Shown here: piece by piece, positions 25,059 through 34,980 of the stretch
Layout: each line of letters opens with the position of its first letter
Numbering within the stretch: position 1 is the first letter of the stretch
Assembly (NCBI RefSeq): GCF_000423485.1
Contig: NZ_AUIB01000006.1
Span: forward strand, 62,001-126,000
DNA length: 64,000 bases
Source of the DNA: Propionimicrobium lymphophilum DSM 4903
GTDB taxonomy: Bacteria > Actinomycetota > Actinomycetes > Propionibacteriales > Propionibacteriaceae
Direction: 5' to 3'
The notes under the pieces: generated by a model
Database searches by the model: none
Told to the model about the DNA's origin: nothing
What the model saw: only the letters and a program-made list of their open reading frames with translations
Made by a program: the position numbers and the translations under genes

Positions 25059-26566
25059 TTAGCCATCTGCTGGGCAACAGCTATCAGTGTGCGAACGCTG
25101 GTGCCAGTCGATTCCTTAGGAATGTAGCTATAGGCAGAGTCGCTCCAAGCCGGGCCGGCGACGTCCATGTGAGCCCAGTTGCCGCCATCGGCGACGAAGT
25201 GCTCAAGGAACGCTGCGGAGTAGATCAGGCCGCCGATGCGAGAACCGGAGGACAGCAGGTCTGCAACCTCGGACTTCTTGATCTCGGCACGGAGGTGATC
25301 GGTGATCGGCAGCTGCCAGAATTGTTCGCCCGAAATCTCGGCGGCATCCAACACCTGGTCGGCGACCTCATCGGAGCTCGCGAACAGGCCAGAAACGCGG
25401 TCGCCCAGAGCCGAGACGCATGCGCCAGTAAGGGTGGCGACGTCGATGATCAGGTCGGGCTTGTCCTGGTTCGCGCGGGAAATTGCGTCCGCCAAAACTA
25501 TGCGGCCCTCCGCGTCGGAGTTGCCGTTCTCGACGGTCGTGCCGTCGTGCATGGTCATGACGTCGCTAGGACGGTAGGCGCGCCCGGAAACCAGCGACTC
25601 GGCCATCGCGCCATAAGCGGTCACCTGAACGTTCAGCCCGAGCTCGGCAATGGCGTGGATAGCTGCCATCACGTCGGCTGCACCGGACATGTCGTTCTTC
25701 ATGGTGATCATGGAGCCGGCCGGCTTCAGGTTGTAGCCGCCCGAATCGAAGGTGATGCCTTTACCGATCAACACCAGATGTTTCTTGGCGCCCCGCGGGT
25801 TGTAGCTTGCGCGGACTAGACGCGGGGGACGGTCAGAACCGCCGCCGACGGCCAATATTCCGCCAAAGCCCTGTTTAGCAAGAGCCTTCTCGTCGAGGAT
25901 CTCGACGTCTACCTTGACGTCCTTCATGTATCCGCTTACCTGGGAGGCGAATTCCGGCGGGCCCATCAGGTTCGGAGGGAGGTTGGTCCAATCGCGGGCC
26001 ACGCAAACGGCGCTGGAGGTCTTCTCCGCGCGCTCAATTGCCTCATTGTTGGCGTCGGTCTTGGTGGTGACGATCAGGATTTCGCCTATCTGCTGTTTGA
26101 CGGGCTCGCCACTGATCTTGGCGAACTTGTTGGCCGCCAGGAGGGCGCCTTCGGCAACCGCCTGGATCTGCTCCGGGGAAACCGCGTCAAGCGAAATAGC
26201 CACCTTGCGCGGGTTGGCGTAGCTGGCCGAACCGATTGCGCGGACTGCGGAGCCTGCGGCGCGGCGCAGCTGTTCGGGGGAGACGTCGACGTCGTCGCCG
26301 AGACCGATGGCCAGCAGGCGAAGGTTGTGCAGCGTCAGGGAAGTGATCTTGCCCACGCCGGAGCTGATGCCCTGTTTAGCGAAGAAATCGGCGATTACCT
26401 CCGCTTTGATCCCGTCCACAGATTCCGGCAGACCGATGAGCTGCGGTTTGCTGCCCACGGCACCGATGACGACGTCGTCGGCCTCGAATTTATCAGTCAG
26501 CGAGACCGGTGGAAGGGCGTGACGATTGGGGTTGAACTTCTCAGCATTGAAACTGCTGTCAGTCAA
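25055..26566 (-). CDS. pepA: Leucyl aminopeptidase (M17 family)
   Basis: Cytosolic hexameric metallo-aminopeptidase releasing N-terminal residues from peptides. The catalytic C-terminal domain shows GKGITFDSGGYNLK, the metal-binding DMSGAADVMAA and the family signature NSDAEGRIVLADA. Length is 503 residues with the usual non-catalytic N-terminal domain. The start is TTG at 26566, fixed by AGGAGG 5 nt upstream; no ATG or GTG is better placed. It lies 13 nt after a small protein gene and probably shares its transcript. Confidence 0.93.
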   Translation of the reverse strand: MTDSSFNAEKFNPNRHALPPVSLTDKFEADDVVIGAVGSKPQLIGLPESVDGIKAEVIADFFAKQGISSGVGKITSLTLHNLRLLAIGLGDDVDVSPEQLRRAAGSAVRAIGSASYANPRKVAISLDAVSPEQIQAVAEGALLAANKFAKISGEPVKQQIGEILIVTTKTDANNEAIERAEKTSSAVCVARDWTNLPPNLMGPPEFASQVSGYMKDVKVDVEILDEKALAKQGFGGILAVGGGSDRPPRLVRASYNPRGAKKHLVLIGKGITFDSGGYNLKPAGSMITMKNDMSGAADVMAAIHAIAELGLNVQVTAYGAMAESLVSGRAYRPSDVMTMHDGTTVENGNSDAEGRIVLADAISRANQDKPDLIIDVATLTGACVSALGDRVSGLFASSDEVADQVLDAAEISGEQFWQLPITDHLRAEIKKSEVADLLSSGSRIGGLIYSAAFLEHFVADGGNWAHMDVAGPAWSDSAYSYIPKESTGTSVRTLIAVAQQMAN

Positions 26567-26579
26567 TTTTCCTCCTAGA

Positions 26580-26792
26580 TTATTCGGCAGCTAGTGCCAT
26601 TTTGTAGAGCAGTTCTTCGCCTTCATAAAGGCTCACTGCCTCCACGCCGAGTTCCTCGAGGAGTTCGTAGTTTTGGGTTACCCATTCCTCGGCCTCGGCG
26701 CGGCTATCAAATTCCTTATCAATCCCGGTGTCTGCGAGGTCCTCGACGTCATAGAGCGGGCCGTCCATCATTTGCGGTTTCCAGGTGAACAT
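26580..26792 (-). CDS. Small acidic protein upstream of pepA
   Basis: A 70-residue, strongly acidic soluble protein with alternating helices (FDSRAEAEEWVTQNYELLEELG). Similar short proteins accompany actinobacterial genomes but I know no function. It is the first gene of a likely two-gene unit with pepA (13-nt gap). No metal or nucleotide motif is visible. Confidence 0.65.
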   Translation of the reverse strand: MFTWKPQMMDGPLYDVEDLADTGIDKEFDSRAEAEEWVTQNYELLEELGVEAVSLYEGEELLYKMALAAE

Positions 26793-26844
26793 GATTCAAG
26801 TATTCCACCTAGATAAGGCTGCCGGGGTCGAATGAGCTTAGGGA

Positions 26845-27399
26845 TCAGTACGGATCGCCGCGGTTGATTGCGGTGCCGGGGCGTCGCCAACGGCGAGGCT
26901 GCATCATGCGGCTCCATATGTAGCCGAGCATGCCGCGCTTATCCGCATTGGGGTAGCGCGAGTAGAGCACCTTCTTGAATTTGCTCCAGCACCAAGCGAC
27001 CTCGACGATCATGGCCAACACCATCGCCCACAGGGCATAGGTGGCGATTTGAACCAGCCAGAAGAGGCGCACTCCGAACATGCTCACCGCGAGCACAATC
27101 AACATGCCGGGCATGATGAATTCGCAGAGGCTCCAGCGGGAATCGACGAAGTTGCGGGCTAGGACGCGCTCGGGCTGATTCTCGATCTCGGCCCACCGAC
27201 GCTCGCGCTGGCGTGCCTGGATCTCTCGCTTGCGACGCTTGAATTCTTTGCTGTTGGGCTGCGGGTGAAGGCGATTCATGCGATCGGCCTCGGCCTGCTT
27301 GCGCGTCGGTGTCGGCTCGGATTTGCCCACAGTAGGCGAGCTGTCCTTAGTTTCTTCCTCTGAGCGACCATCGCGCTTATAAGGCCTGAAAAGTCCCAT
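26845..27399 (-). CDS. DUF3043 membrane protein
   Basis: A 184-residue actinobacterial protein. A long charged N-terminal helix (KEFKRRKREIQARQRERRWAE) and ARNFVDSRW precede two transmembrane segments (about 94-140) and a basic tail (MMQPRRWRRPG). This is the DUF3043 layout; the function is unknown. Divergent from erpA with a 171-nt intergenic region that should hold both promoters. Confidence 0.8.
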   Translation of the reverse strand: MGLFRPYKRDGRSEEETKDSSPTVGKSEPTPTRKQAEADRMNRLHPQPNSKEFKRRKREIQARQRERRWAEIENQPERVLARNFVDSRWSLCEFIMPGMLIVLAVSMFGVRLFWLVQIATYALWAMVLAMIVEVAWCWSKFKKVLYSRYPNADKRGMLGYIWSRMMQPRRWRRPGTAINRGDPY

Positions 27400-27570
27400 G
27401 GGGCTCCATTCTAGCGAGAAGTTAGTGCTTAATAATAAGTCTACCTATCGTGAAATTCATTCAAGCCTAGCCAGTAGTTGCACCAGCTTCATTCGAATGT
27501 GTTTTGAGTCGGGGAATCAAACTAGATTTTTAGGTGTTGAATATTTTTGTTAACCGATTGGAGCTAGATA

Positions 27571-27921
27571 ATGACTAATCCCAAGACCAACACCGGCGTG
27601 ATCCTGAAGCCGGCAGCAGTCGAAAAGGCCGCCTCTTTGCTGGCTGCCGAGGATGGCGACACCAGCGGCATTGCCCTGCGAATCGCAGTACAGCCAGGCG
27701 GCTGCTCTGGACTGCGCTATCAGCTGCAGTTTGACGACACCAAGCTGGACGGCGACATCGTCGACGAATACGAGGGCATCAACCTCGTCGTCGACAAGAT
27801 GAGCCAGCCATACCTGATGGGCGCGAGCATCGACTTCGTCGACACCATCGAGGCTCAGGGCTTCACCATCGACAATCCGAACGCGCAAAACACCTGCGCC
27901 TGCGGCGACTCATTCCACTGA
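27571..27921 (+). CDS. erpA: Iron-sulfur cluster insertion protein (HesB/IscA family, ErpA-like)
   Basis: A-type Fe-S carrier that delivers clusters to apo-enzymes. The three conserved cysteines are present in GGCSGLRY and in CAC near the C-terminus (NTCACGDSF). Length is 116 residues. ATG 27571 has GGAGC 8-12 nt upstream. It faces guaB1 tail to tail with only one base between the stops. Confidence 0.93.
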   Translation: MTNPKTNTGVILKPAAVEKAASLLAAEDGDTSGIALRIAVQPGGCSGLRYQLQFDDTKLDGDIVDEYEGINLVVDKMSQPYLMGASIDFVDTIEAQGFTIDNPNAQNTCACGDSFH

Positions 27922-27922
27922 T

Positions 27923-29386
27923 CTAGCGCCAACTGGTGTCTAGCGGTCGCCCTTCATCGTAACCGGAGGGCGACTGAGCGCCGACCACTGCGTACTCGGC
28001 CAATTCGCGCATGTTCGAGGCCCCCGCATAGGTGCAGGAGCTGCGAACTCCGGACGTGATGAAGTCGACCAGGTCCTCAACGCCAGGCCTTTCGACGTCC
28101 AGATACATCTTCGACGAGCTGATGCCTTCCTCAAAAATCGCGGCACGCGCCCTCTCGAATGCGGTCTTTTCTCTGGTCCTGTTGCGAACTGCACGTTTCG
28201 AGGCCATCCCGAACGATTCCTTGTAATAGCGGCCCTCGGAATCTTGCAGCATCTCTCCGGTGGACTCGTGCGTGCCGGCGAACCAGCTGCCGATCATCAC
28301 GGAGCCGGCGCCCGCGGCGAGCGCTAACGAAACGTCTCTGGGATATCGGATTCCACCATCGGCCCAGATGGATTTCCCGAAGTCTTTAGCTGCGGCCGCA
28401 CACTCTACAACCGCAGAAAACTGCGGACGTCCAACGCCGGTCTGCATTCTCGTCGTACACATAGCGCCCGGGCCGATGCCCACCTTTACGATGTCTGCGC
28501 CGGCCTCTATCAGGTCGATCACTGCACCTCTTGTGACGACGTTGCCTGCAACGATCGGCACTCGCTTCTCCGCGACCAGCTCGAAAGCGTCTCGAGCCTC
28601 GAGGGCCTTGGGTAGCGCATCGATCATGCGGTCCTGGTGGCCGTGGGCGGTGTCGAGGACGATCACGTCTGCGCCAGCCTCCAAAAGCGCGAGCGCGCGG
28701 CGCTGGACGTCGCCGGAAATGCCGATGGCACAGCCAACCTTGAGCCGGCCATCAGCGTCTAGTGCCGGGCGGTAGATAGTAGATCGGAGCGCCCCTTTTT
28801 TGGTCATCACGCCGATCAGGCGCCCATCGTCGTCGACGGCTATGGCCAGGTGCTCGTGATTTTCCTCGAGGGCCTCGAATACTTCCTGCGGGCCCGTCTG
28901 CGACGAAACGGTCGTCCGCACCGGGAACATCACCTGATGAACCTGGCAGAAACGATCCACGTTCTGCGCCTCGGCCTTGGTCATGATGCCGAGCGGGCGC
29001 CCGTCTTGGTCGACGGCGACAACGGCGTTGTGTGCCCGCTTCGGCATGAGCGTGAGCGCAGTGGCGATCGTGTCGTTCGGTGAGACGGTCACCGCGGTCT
29101 CAAAAACGGTCGGGGAGCTCTTCACCTTTTTTATGGTGCGGGCAAGAACGTCAACGGGAATGTCCTGGGGGAGAACCGCTATGCCGCCTCTTCGTGCGAT
29201 TGTTTCGGCCATCCTCCGTCCGGAAATCGCGGTCATGTTAGAGATAACCAAGGGGATGCCTAGTGAAAGCCCATCGTTTGAGGTGAGGTCGACGTCCATG
29301 CGTGAGGGCACCGAACTGCGCGACGGCATCATGAACACATCGTTATAAGTAAGTTCATGCCCCAATGGAGAGGAAATGAAATGCAC
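27923..29386 (-). CDS. guaB1: GuaB1-family IMP dehydrogenase-related protein (GMP reductase type)
   Basis: A TIM-barrel enzyme of the IMPDH/GMP-reductase family, 487 residues, with two CBS domains inserted after the first barrel strands (about residues 95-215). The catalytic loop is GPGAMCTTR with the active Cys, preceded by DTAHGHQ and VKVGIGPG, and followed by WADGGIRYPRD. Actinobacterial GuaB1 was shown in mycobacteria to work as a GMP reductase rather than an IMP dehydrogenase. The start is GTG at 29386, with only GAGG very close to it; leaderless translation is possible. CBS domains in this family bind purine nucleotides and tune activity. Confidence 0.88.
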   Translation of the reverse strand: MHFISSPLGHELTYNDVFMMPSRSSVPSRMDVDLTSNDGLSLGIPLVISNMTAISGRRMAETIARRGGIAVLPQDIPVDVLARTIKKVKSSPTVFETAVTVSPNDTIATALTLMPKRAHNAVVAVDQDGRPLGIMTKAEAQNVDRFCQVHQVMFPVRTTVSSQTGPQEVFEALEENHEHLAIAVDDDGRLIGVMTKKGALRSTIYRPALDADGRLKVGCAIGISGDVQRRALALLEAGADVIVLDTAHGHQDRMIDALPKALEARDAFELVAEKRVPIVAGNVVTRGAVIDLIEAGADIVKVGIGPGAMCTTRMQTGVGRPQFSAVVECAAAAKDFGKSIWADGGIRYPRDVSLALAAGAGSVMIGSWFAGTHESTGEMLQDSEGRYYKESFGMASKRAVRNRTREKTAFERARAAIFEEGISSSKMYLDVERPGVEDLVDFITSGVRSSCTYAGASNMRELAEYAVVGAQSPSGYDEGRPLDTSWR

Positions 29387-29520
29387 ACCTCATTGTGTCA
29401 TTAACTTGAACTATTTGACCTAATAATCTGAACTTTTGTGCTAAGGCTTTAGTCCGATGGGTTATGGTACTGCAGTCGCAGTTTTAATCTAGAAAATAAA
29501 ACATGAGGTAGAGTTCAAGC

Positions 29521-30009
29521 ATGAGCGCTTCGAAGACGCAGCAGAACATGTCAGGCGAAAAGTTGCGAGTAGTCCTCTACTCGTCAGACAGAACAGTTCG
29601 TGAGCAGGTGCGCACCGTTTTGGGTCGTCGCATTGCTCCAGACCTGCCCGAACTCGAATATTTCGAGTTCGCGACTCAGCCGGCGCTTTTTAAATCATTG
29701 GATAAGGACGCTTACGACGTCGCAATTCTGGACGGCGAGGCAGTTCCGGGCGGCATGGGAATTTCGCGTCAGATGCGCGAAGAGTTGGCCGATCCGGCCC
29801 CTGTGGTGCTGCTGGTTGCTAGGCAGGCCGACTCGTGGATGGCCGCTTGGAGCAAGGCGGAAGCGGTCGCGCCATATCCGCTCGATCCGCTAACCCTGCC
29901 GCAGGTCGTTGCCCAGGCGGTAAGAGATCATCGCAGTGGACGCCGCACGCCGTTGTCTAGCGACCGCATCAAACCTGGCGTTTCCAGCCGACACGTCGAA
30001 CAAAGCTAA
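29521..30009 (+). CDS. Stand-alone receiver-domain protein (Rv3143-like)
   Basis: A 162-residue protein with one CheY-like receiver domain and no DNA-binding output. The phospho-acceptor candidate is Asp in DVAILDGEAVPGG (about residue 71), preceded by a divergent acidic pocket (LYSSDRTV has one Asp). The conserved Thr/Lys positions are weak, so it may be a degenerate receiver. Stand-alone receivers of this kind occur in actinobacteria near trpD or respiratory genes. It is followed after 59 nt by trpD. No histidine kinase is nearby. Confidence 0.75.
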   Translation: MSASKTQQNMSGEKLRVVLYSSDRTVREQVRTVLGRRIAPDLPELEYFEFATQPALFKSLDKDAYDVAILDGEAVPGGMGISRQMREELADPAPVVLLVARQADSWMAAWSKAEAVAPYPLDPLTLPQVVAQAVRDHRSGRRTPLSSDRIKPGVSSRHVEQS

Positions 30010-30068
30010 TCGCAGACACCGCTCGGACTGGGACTTGCCGCATAGCCCGAATGTGGTATTCGTGAAAT

Positions 30069-31151
30069 ATGGAAAATTCTCAGACAGTAACAAATTCTCA
30101 CAAGGCTCCGACGTGGCCAGACCTGCTGACTAGCCTCATCAACGGCGAAGACATGACGCAGGAAAACACCGCTTGGGCTATGTCTGAGATTCTTTCGGGC
30201 AATGTTTCGCCAGCGATCATGGCCGGATTCATGGTTGCTCTTCGCGCGAAGGGTGAAATCGTCGAGGAGGTCGCAGGCCTCGCCGACGGAATGCTTGCTA
30301 AAGCGCGTCCCATCGAGCTTTCCCGCAACGCGGTTGACATCGTCGGCTCTGGCGGCGACCGTGCCAACACCGTGAATATTTCCACGATGGCCGCCGTGGT
30401 TGCGGCCGCCTCGGGCGCCAAGGTCATCAAGCACGGTAACCGTGCTGCCAGCTCCATGTGCGGCACAGCAGACTGCCTCGAGGCGCTCGGTCTTGAGTTG
30501 ATGGTAGCCCCTGAAAATCAGCAACGCGTGCTCGACGAATGCGGCATCGTCTTCCTGTTTGCGCCCATGTACCACTCTTCTTTGCGGCACACGGCCCCGA
30601 CGCGTCGCGAACTTGGCGTGCAGACCACTTTCAACTTCCTTGGGCCGCTAACCAACCCTGCTCGACCGAATGGCCAAGCAATCGGTATGGCAAACAAGTA
30701 CATCGCCGATCTGGTAGCCGGAGTGCTGGCTGGCCGTGGCGATCGCGGTTTGGTCTTCCACGGCGAAGACGGTCTGGACGAGCTGACCACCACGATGCCG
30801 TCCGATGTCTGGCTGTTCGACGAAGGCAAGATCGTCACTACTCAGCTAGACCCAGCCGAACTGGGCCTTCGCGCTGCGGAGCCTCAAGAGCTCGTCGGCG
30901 GAGAGCCGAAGATGAACGCGCAGGTAATGCGCGATCTGCTTGCCGGAAGGACCGGCCCCATTCGCGACATCGTGTTGCTGAACGCAGCTGCAGTCCTTCT
31001 CGCCTGGGATGGCCCCGACCTGGAGGCCCCGATCGTCGATCAGATGAAGGACAAGCTGGATCGCGCAGCCAAAGCAATCGACGATGGCAGCGGTGAAAAG
31101 CTCTTGGAAAAATGGATCAGCCTGACCCAGGAAATCGGTCCCATTAAGTAA
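30069..31151 (+). CDS. trpD: Anthranilate phosphoribosyltransferase
   Basis: Transfers phosphoribose from PRPP to anthranilate, the second step of the tryptophan branch. The PRPP-binding GSGGDRANTVNIST, KHGNRAASSMCGTAD and HHSSLRHTAP-like MYHSSLRHTAPTRRELG motifs are intact. Length is 360 residues, normal. No other trp gene lies in the window, so the pathway is split, as is usual for trpD in actinobacteria. No trp-leader attenuator is visible upstream. Confidence 0.95.
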   Translation: MENSQTVTNSHKAPTWPDLLTSLINGEDMTQENTAWAMSEILSGNVSPAIMAGFMVALRAKGEIVEEVAGLADGMLAKARPIELSRNAVDIVGSGGDRANTVNISTMAAVVAAASGAKVIKHGNRAASSMCGTADCLEALGLELMVAPENQQRVLDECGIVFLFAPMYHSSLRHTAPTRRELGVQTTFNFLGPLTNPARPNGQAIGMANKYIADLVAGVLAGRGDRGLVFHGEDGLDELTTTMPSDVWLFDEGKIVTTQLDPAELGLRAAEPQELVGGEPKMNAQVMRDLLAGRTGPIRDIVLLNAAAVLLAWDGPDLEAPIVDQMKDKLDRAAKAIDDGSGEKLLEKWISLTQEIGPIK

Positions 31152-31216
31152 GTTTCTAACCTGGCGGTGCCGGCGATAATTTTTTGTCGGTGGCAGACAT
31201 TATGCTTGAGGGCGAA

Positions 31217-33616
31217 ATGATGAATCAGCAGTCACCGTTCTCAATATTCGATCAGCCGGCGCCGCAACAGCCTCAGGCCGCGCCGCAGTCTAGTCCTGCC
31301 CCTGTGGATAGCGACGAGCTTTTGGATGGCCTCAACGATCAACAACGCAAGGCAGTCCTTCACGAGGGTGGGCCTGTTCTAGTTGTCGCGGGCGCTGGCT
31401 CGGGCAAAACCCGAGTGCTGACCAGGCGAATCGCTTACCTGGTCGGGGCCCGTGGTGTCCATCCCGGCTCTATCTTGGCCATCACCTTTACCAACAAGGC
31501 CGCCGCGGAGATGCGCGAAAGGGTTCAAGATCTAGTCGGAAACAGGGCTAAGTCGATGTGGGTTTCGACGTTCCACTCTGCATGCGTGCGAATCCTGCGC
31601 AGCGAAATCGATGCCCTGGGCTTCAAAAAGAATTTCTCGATTTACGACAGCACCGATTCTAAGCGGTTGATGACCATGGTGCTCAAAGACCAGGGCACCG
31701 ATCCGAAAAAATTCCCGGTAAAGCAAGTGCAAAACTGGGTCAGCAATTGCAAGAACGAGTTGATCGGCCCGGCTGCTGCTGCAGAAAATGGCGAAGGCCC
31801 GAGCGGAAACGTCGAGATTATGGCCGAGGCATACAAGGAGTACGCGCGGAGGCTGAAGGCGGCAAACGCACTAGATTTCGACGACTTGATCATGCTCACG
31901 GTCGAACTTTTCGAAAAGTTCCCGGACATCCGCGAAAAGTATCGCAGGCGTTTCCGTCAGGTATTAGTGGACGAGTATCAGGACACAAACCACGCACAGT
32001 ACATGCTGATCAAACAGCTCTGTGGACAGTTCCCGACGCCCGAGGGTGAGCCGGTAATTGTGCCTAGTGAGCTCATGGTAGTGGGCGACTCCGACCAGAG
32101 CATTTACGCGTTCAGGGGTGCCACAATTCGCAATATTCTCGACTTCGAGAAAGACTTCCCGGGCGCGGAAACAATTCTTCTCGAGCAGAACTACCGCTCC
32201 ACGCAGACCGTGCTTTCCGCGGCTAACGCGGTTATTAAGCACAACTCTGGGCGTCCGGAAAAGAATCTTTGGTCCGACTCTGGCGACGGCGAAAAAATCG
32301 TCGGCTACGTTGCCGACACCGAGCACGATGAGGCTCGCTATATTGCGCAAGAGATCGATCAGCTTGTGGAAGATGGCCACAAGTATTCAGACGTGGCGGT
32401 TTTCTATCGTACGAACGCCCAGTCGAGGCCGATTGAGGAAGTTTTCATCAGGGTCGGCCTGCCATACCGGGTGGTCGGGGGAGTGCGCTTCTACGAACGA
32501 AAAGAGGTTCGCGACGCCATCGCATATCTGCGGGCGATCTCGAACCCCGCGGACGACGTCTCGCTGCTTCGGGTCATCAACACGCCGAAGCGAGGCATCG
32601 GCGACCGCGCACAGCAGGCTCTGCAAGACTACGCCGCTTACAACCAATCGAGCGTGAGCGAGGCGATCGCCAACCTCGACGAAATTCCTGGCATCGCCAC
32701 CAGGTCGAGAAACCAGATAAAGGCTTTCAGCGAATTGCTGGCACATTGGCGTCAACTGGATGCTGACGGCTCGGTAGCCAGCGACGTCCTCCAAGCCGTC
32801 CTCACAGAATCTGGCCTTTTGGACGAACTGAAGGCCTCGAAAGATCCGCAAGACGAGACGCGCGTCGAGAACCTCGTCGAGCTCGTCGCCGTCGCCCAAG
32901 AGTTTGTTGCCCAGGCCGGGGCAGTGGATTTAGAAGAGGTGGATGAGCACCTCGAGGCCGGTGGTCTGGCTGGCGGAATGGCGGAGCCGGACCAATCTCT
33001 GGCAGCATTCCTTGAGCGGGTGGCGTTGGTGGCCGATTCCGATCAGATCCCCGATGCGGGCGACGGCCTCGGAGTGGTGACGTTGATGACGCTGCACACC
33101 GCGAAGGGCCTTGAATTCGACACAGTGTTTTTGACTGGGCTCGAAGACGGTGTTTTCCCGCACAGTCGTTCAATGGGGGACAGGTCAGAGCTATCCGAGG
33201 AGCGCCGGCTCGCCTATGTGGGCATCACGCGCGCTCGCAAGAGGCTGTACCTGACTCGGGCTTCTGTGCGTTCGGTTTGGGGCTCGCCCAGCTACAACCC
33301 GGTTAGCCGTTTCGTCGAGGAGATCCCCGATGAGCTGATCGATTGGCGACGCACGGGCCACGATGTGTCAGCATGGCAGAACAAGCCGACCAGGCCCAGT
33401 CACGATGAGGGGGCCTCGGTGTTTGGTTCCGGCCGGGGCAAACCGAAGGTCGAGGACCAGTTGCGGGTTGGCGACAGGGTGTTACACACCAGCTTCGGAA
33501 TGGGCGACGTGCTAGCCGTCAACGGCTCTGGCTCGAACGCCACGGTTGATGTCGACTTCGGGTCTCTCGGCAAGAAGCGCCTCGCGCTTCGCTATGCTCC
33601 GATGGAAAAGCTCTAG
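31217..33616 (+). CDS. pcrA: ATP-dependent DNA helicase UvrD/PcrA
   Basis: Superfamily 1A 3'-5' helicase for repair and replication restart. Motifs in order: Q-motif LNDQQRKAV, Walker A GAGSGKT, TFTNKAA, DEYQDTN, GDSDQSIYAFRGA, QNYRST, TLHTAKGLEFD and VGITRARKRLYL. A C-terminal Tudor-like RNA-polymerase-interaction segment (GDRVLHTSFGMGDVL) is present, as in PcrA/UvrD1. A proline/glutamine-rich linker of about 40 residues precedes the helicase core. ATG 31217 has GAGGG just upstream; the GTG at 31184 would add 11 residues. Around 800 residues, typical. Confidence 0.93.
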   Translation: MMNQQSPFSIFDQPAPQQPQAAPQSSPAPVDSDELLDGLNDQQRKAVLHEGGPVLVVAGAGSGKTRVLTRRIAYLVGARGVHPGSILAITFTNKAAAEMRERVQDLVGNRAKSMWVSTFHSACVRILRSEIDALGFKKNFSIYDSTDSKRLMTMVLKDQGTDPKKFPVKQVQNWVSNCKNELIGPAAAAENGEGPSGNVEIMAEAYKEYARRLKAANALDFDDLIMLTVELFEKFPDIREKYRRRFRQVLVDEYQDTNHAQYMLIKQLCGQFPTPEGEPVIVPSELMVVGDSDQSIYAFRGATIRNILDFEKDFPGAETILLEQNYRSTQTVLSAANAVIKHNSGRPEKNLWSDSGDGEKIVGYVADTEHDEARYIAQEIDQLVEDGHKYSDVAVFYRTNAQSRPIEEVFIRVGLPYRVVGGVRFYERKEVRDAIAYLRAISNPADDVSLLRVINTPKRGIGDRAQQALQDYAAYNQSSVSEAIANLDEIPGIATRSRNQIKAFSELLAHWRQLDADGSVASDVLQAVLTESGLLDELKASKDPQDETRVENLVELVAVAQEFVAQAGAVDLEEVDEHLEAGGLAGGMAEPDQSLAAFLERVALVADSDQIPDAGDGLGVVTLMTLHTAKGLEFDTVFLTGLEDGVFPHSRSMGDRSELSEERRLAYVGITRARKRLYLTRASVRSVWGSPSYNPVSRFVEEIPDELIDWRRTGHDVSAWQNKPTRPSHDEGASVFGSGRGKPKVEDQLRVGDRVLHTSFGMGDVLAVNGSGSNATVDVDFGSLGKKRLALRYAPMEKL

Positions 33617-33630
33617 GCGGGGGATTGGAC

Positions 33631-34980
33631 ATGGCTAAATTCGGCTTCGGCAAGCGCGGCGATGATTCAGGAATGAAGATTTCCAGTAAGTCCTCGCTTA
33701 AAGCCAGGAAGGCCAAAGAACAGTTTCGGGCCAAGACCAGCCAAGTTGTGGGCTTGGCGAGGGTCAGTGATTTTCGGGGATCTGCAAAGAACATCCCCTG
33801 GTATATCTCGGGGCCCGGGGCTGCAGCGAGCGTCGTATTGGTGTCCCTGATGGCCATCTTGATTTCTTCCGTGATCGCGTGGTTGCCCTACTCCGAATAC
33901 ACCGAATCGGTCCCGTTCGCGGTCTCGGGGCACATCTGGCTGCTCGTCAGCGGGGTGCCGATAGGCCTAGAAGCCGGGCAGATGAGTCTTTTCCCGCTAT
34001 TGCTCACGATTTTGCTTTTCGTCCTTTCCCACGTCGCTTGCCAGCTGGTTTTTCCCCGCACCCTGGGCTCGAATGAGTTGAGCGACGACGATAAAAAGAT
34101 GCGCTTCGTGGCTAAGCTGACCGGCGGGTTTGCTCTGACATACGCTGCAATCGGGCTGCTCGTCTTGGCGCTTAGCGGTCAGGCGTCGTGGGGTGCTCTT
34201 TTGCGGGTGGCGATCGTCGGAGTGCTGTTGAGTTTCTTTAGTCTGAAACACGCCGCACACTGGTCAATCGTTCCGAGGGCGATCAGGGATTTAGGGTGGG
34301 CAGTGCTTTCCGGCATCTTCACATTGTTGTTCTTTTCTTGTCTGGCATTAATCGCTGCGCTAATCGGCGGGCGCGAAAAGGTCGCAACTATCGCTGCATC
34401 CTTGGGCGTTGGTGGTCTAGATTCGGTTCTGCTGGCCCTGACGCAGTTGGCTTGGCTGCCGAATGCCCTAATCTGGGTGATGTCTTGGGTGAGCGGGGCT
34501 GGCTTCAGCTTCGGCGCGGATTCGGTGATCACGCCAGCAGCAACCGAGGTTGGATTGCTTCCCGCGCTTCCGCTGCTCGGTGCTTTTCCAGATCCCGGCG
34601 GCACTCCGGCCGGCTTTAGTGCTTGGTTGGTGGCGCCAGTCTTGGCAGGTGCCGTTTGCGGCTACGTCTTTATTCGCCGTCAGATGAAGCAGGTAGATTG
34701 TCTCTTCAGCGCCGCTGTGTGGGGAGCAGTTGCGGGAATTTTCGCTGGCATGGCGCTAGTTGTGCTCGGTTATCTTTCTTCCGGAGACCTTGGTGGCGTC
34801 AGGTTGGTAGACGTCGGGCCGAGGCTTCCGGAGCTAGCGACGTTCGCTCCCGCACTGCTCGGTTTAGGCTCGCTGTGCGCTTCGACTCTCACCGCTTCGT
34901 TATTAGGGGTTCGTCGAATCCTGCCGAAAGTCCAAGTCGCAAAGCCCACCGAGCTACCCGAAGAGAGCTCGGATGGCTAG
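33631..34980 (+). CDS. DUF6350 integral membrane protein (PerM-like)
   Basis: A 449-residue protein with a basic cytosolic N-terminus (about 50 residues) and around ten hydrophobic segments. In mycobacteria the gene immediately before purN-purH encodes PerM (Rv0955), a membrane protein linked to division and envelope stability; position and topology match. ATG 33631 is preferred over TTG 33625 because GCGGGGGA gives 7-nt spacing. It overlaps purN by 8 nt. The function is inferred from synteny only. Confidence 0.75.
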   Translation: MAKFGFGKRGDDSGMKISSKSSLKARKAKEQFRAKTSQVVGLARVSDFRGSAKNIPWYISGPGAAASVVLVSLMAILISSVIAWLPYSEYTESVPFAVSGHIWLLVSGVPIGLEAGQMSLFPLLLTILLFVLSHVACQLVFPRTLGSNELSDDDKKMRFVAKLTGGFALTYAAIGLLVLALSGQASWGALLRVAIVGVLLSFFSLKHAAHWSIVPRAIRDLGWAVLSGIFTLLFFSCLALIAALIGGREKVATIAASLGVGGLDSVLLALTQLAWLPNALIWVMSWVSGAGFSFGADSVITPAATEVGLLPALPLLGAFPDPGGTPAGFSAWLVAPVLAGAVCGYVFIRRQMKQVDCLFSAAVWGAVAGIFAGMALVVLGYLSSGDLGGVRLVDVGPRLPELATFAPALLGLGSLCASTLTASLLGVRRILPKVQVAKPTELPEESSDG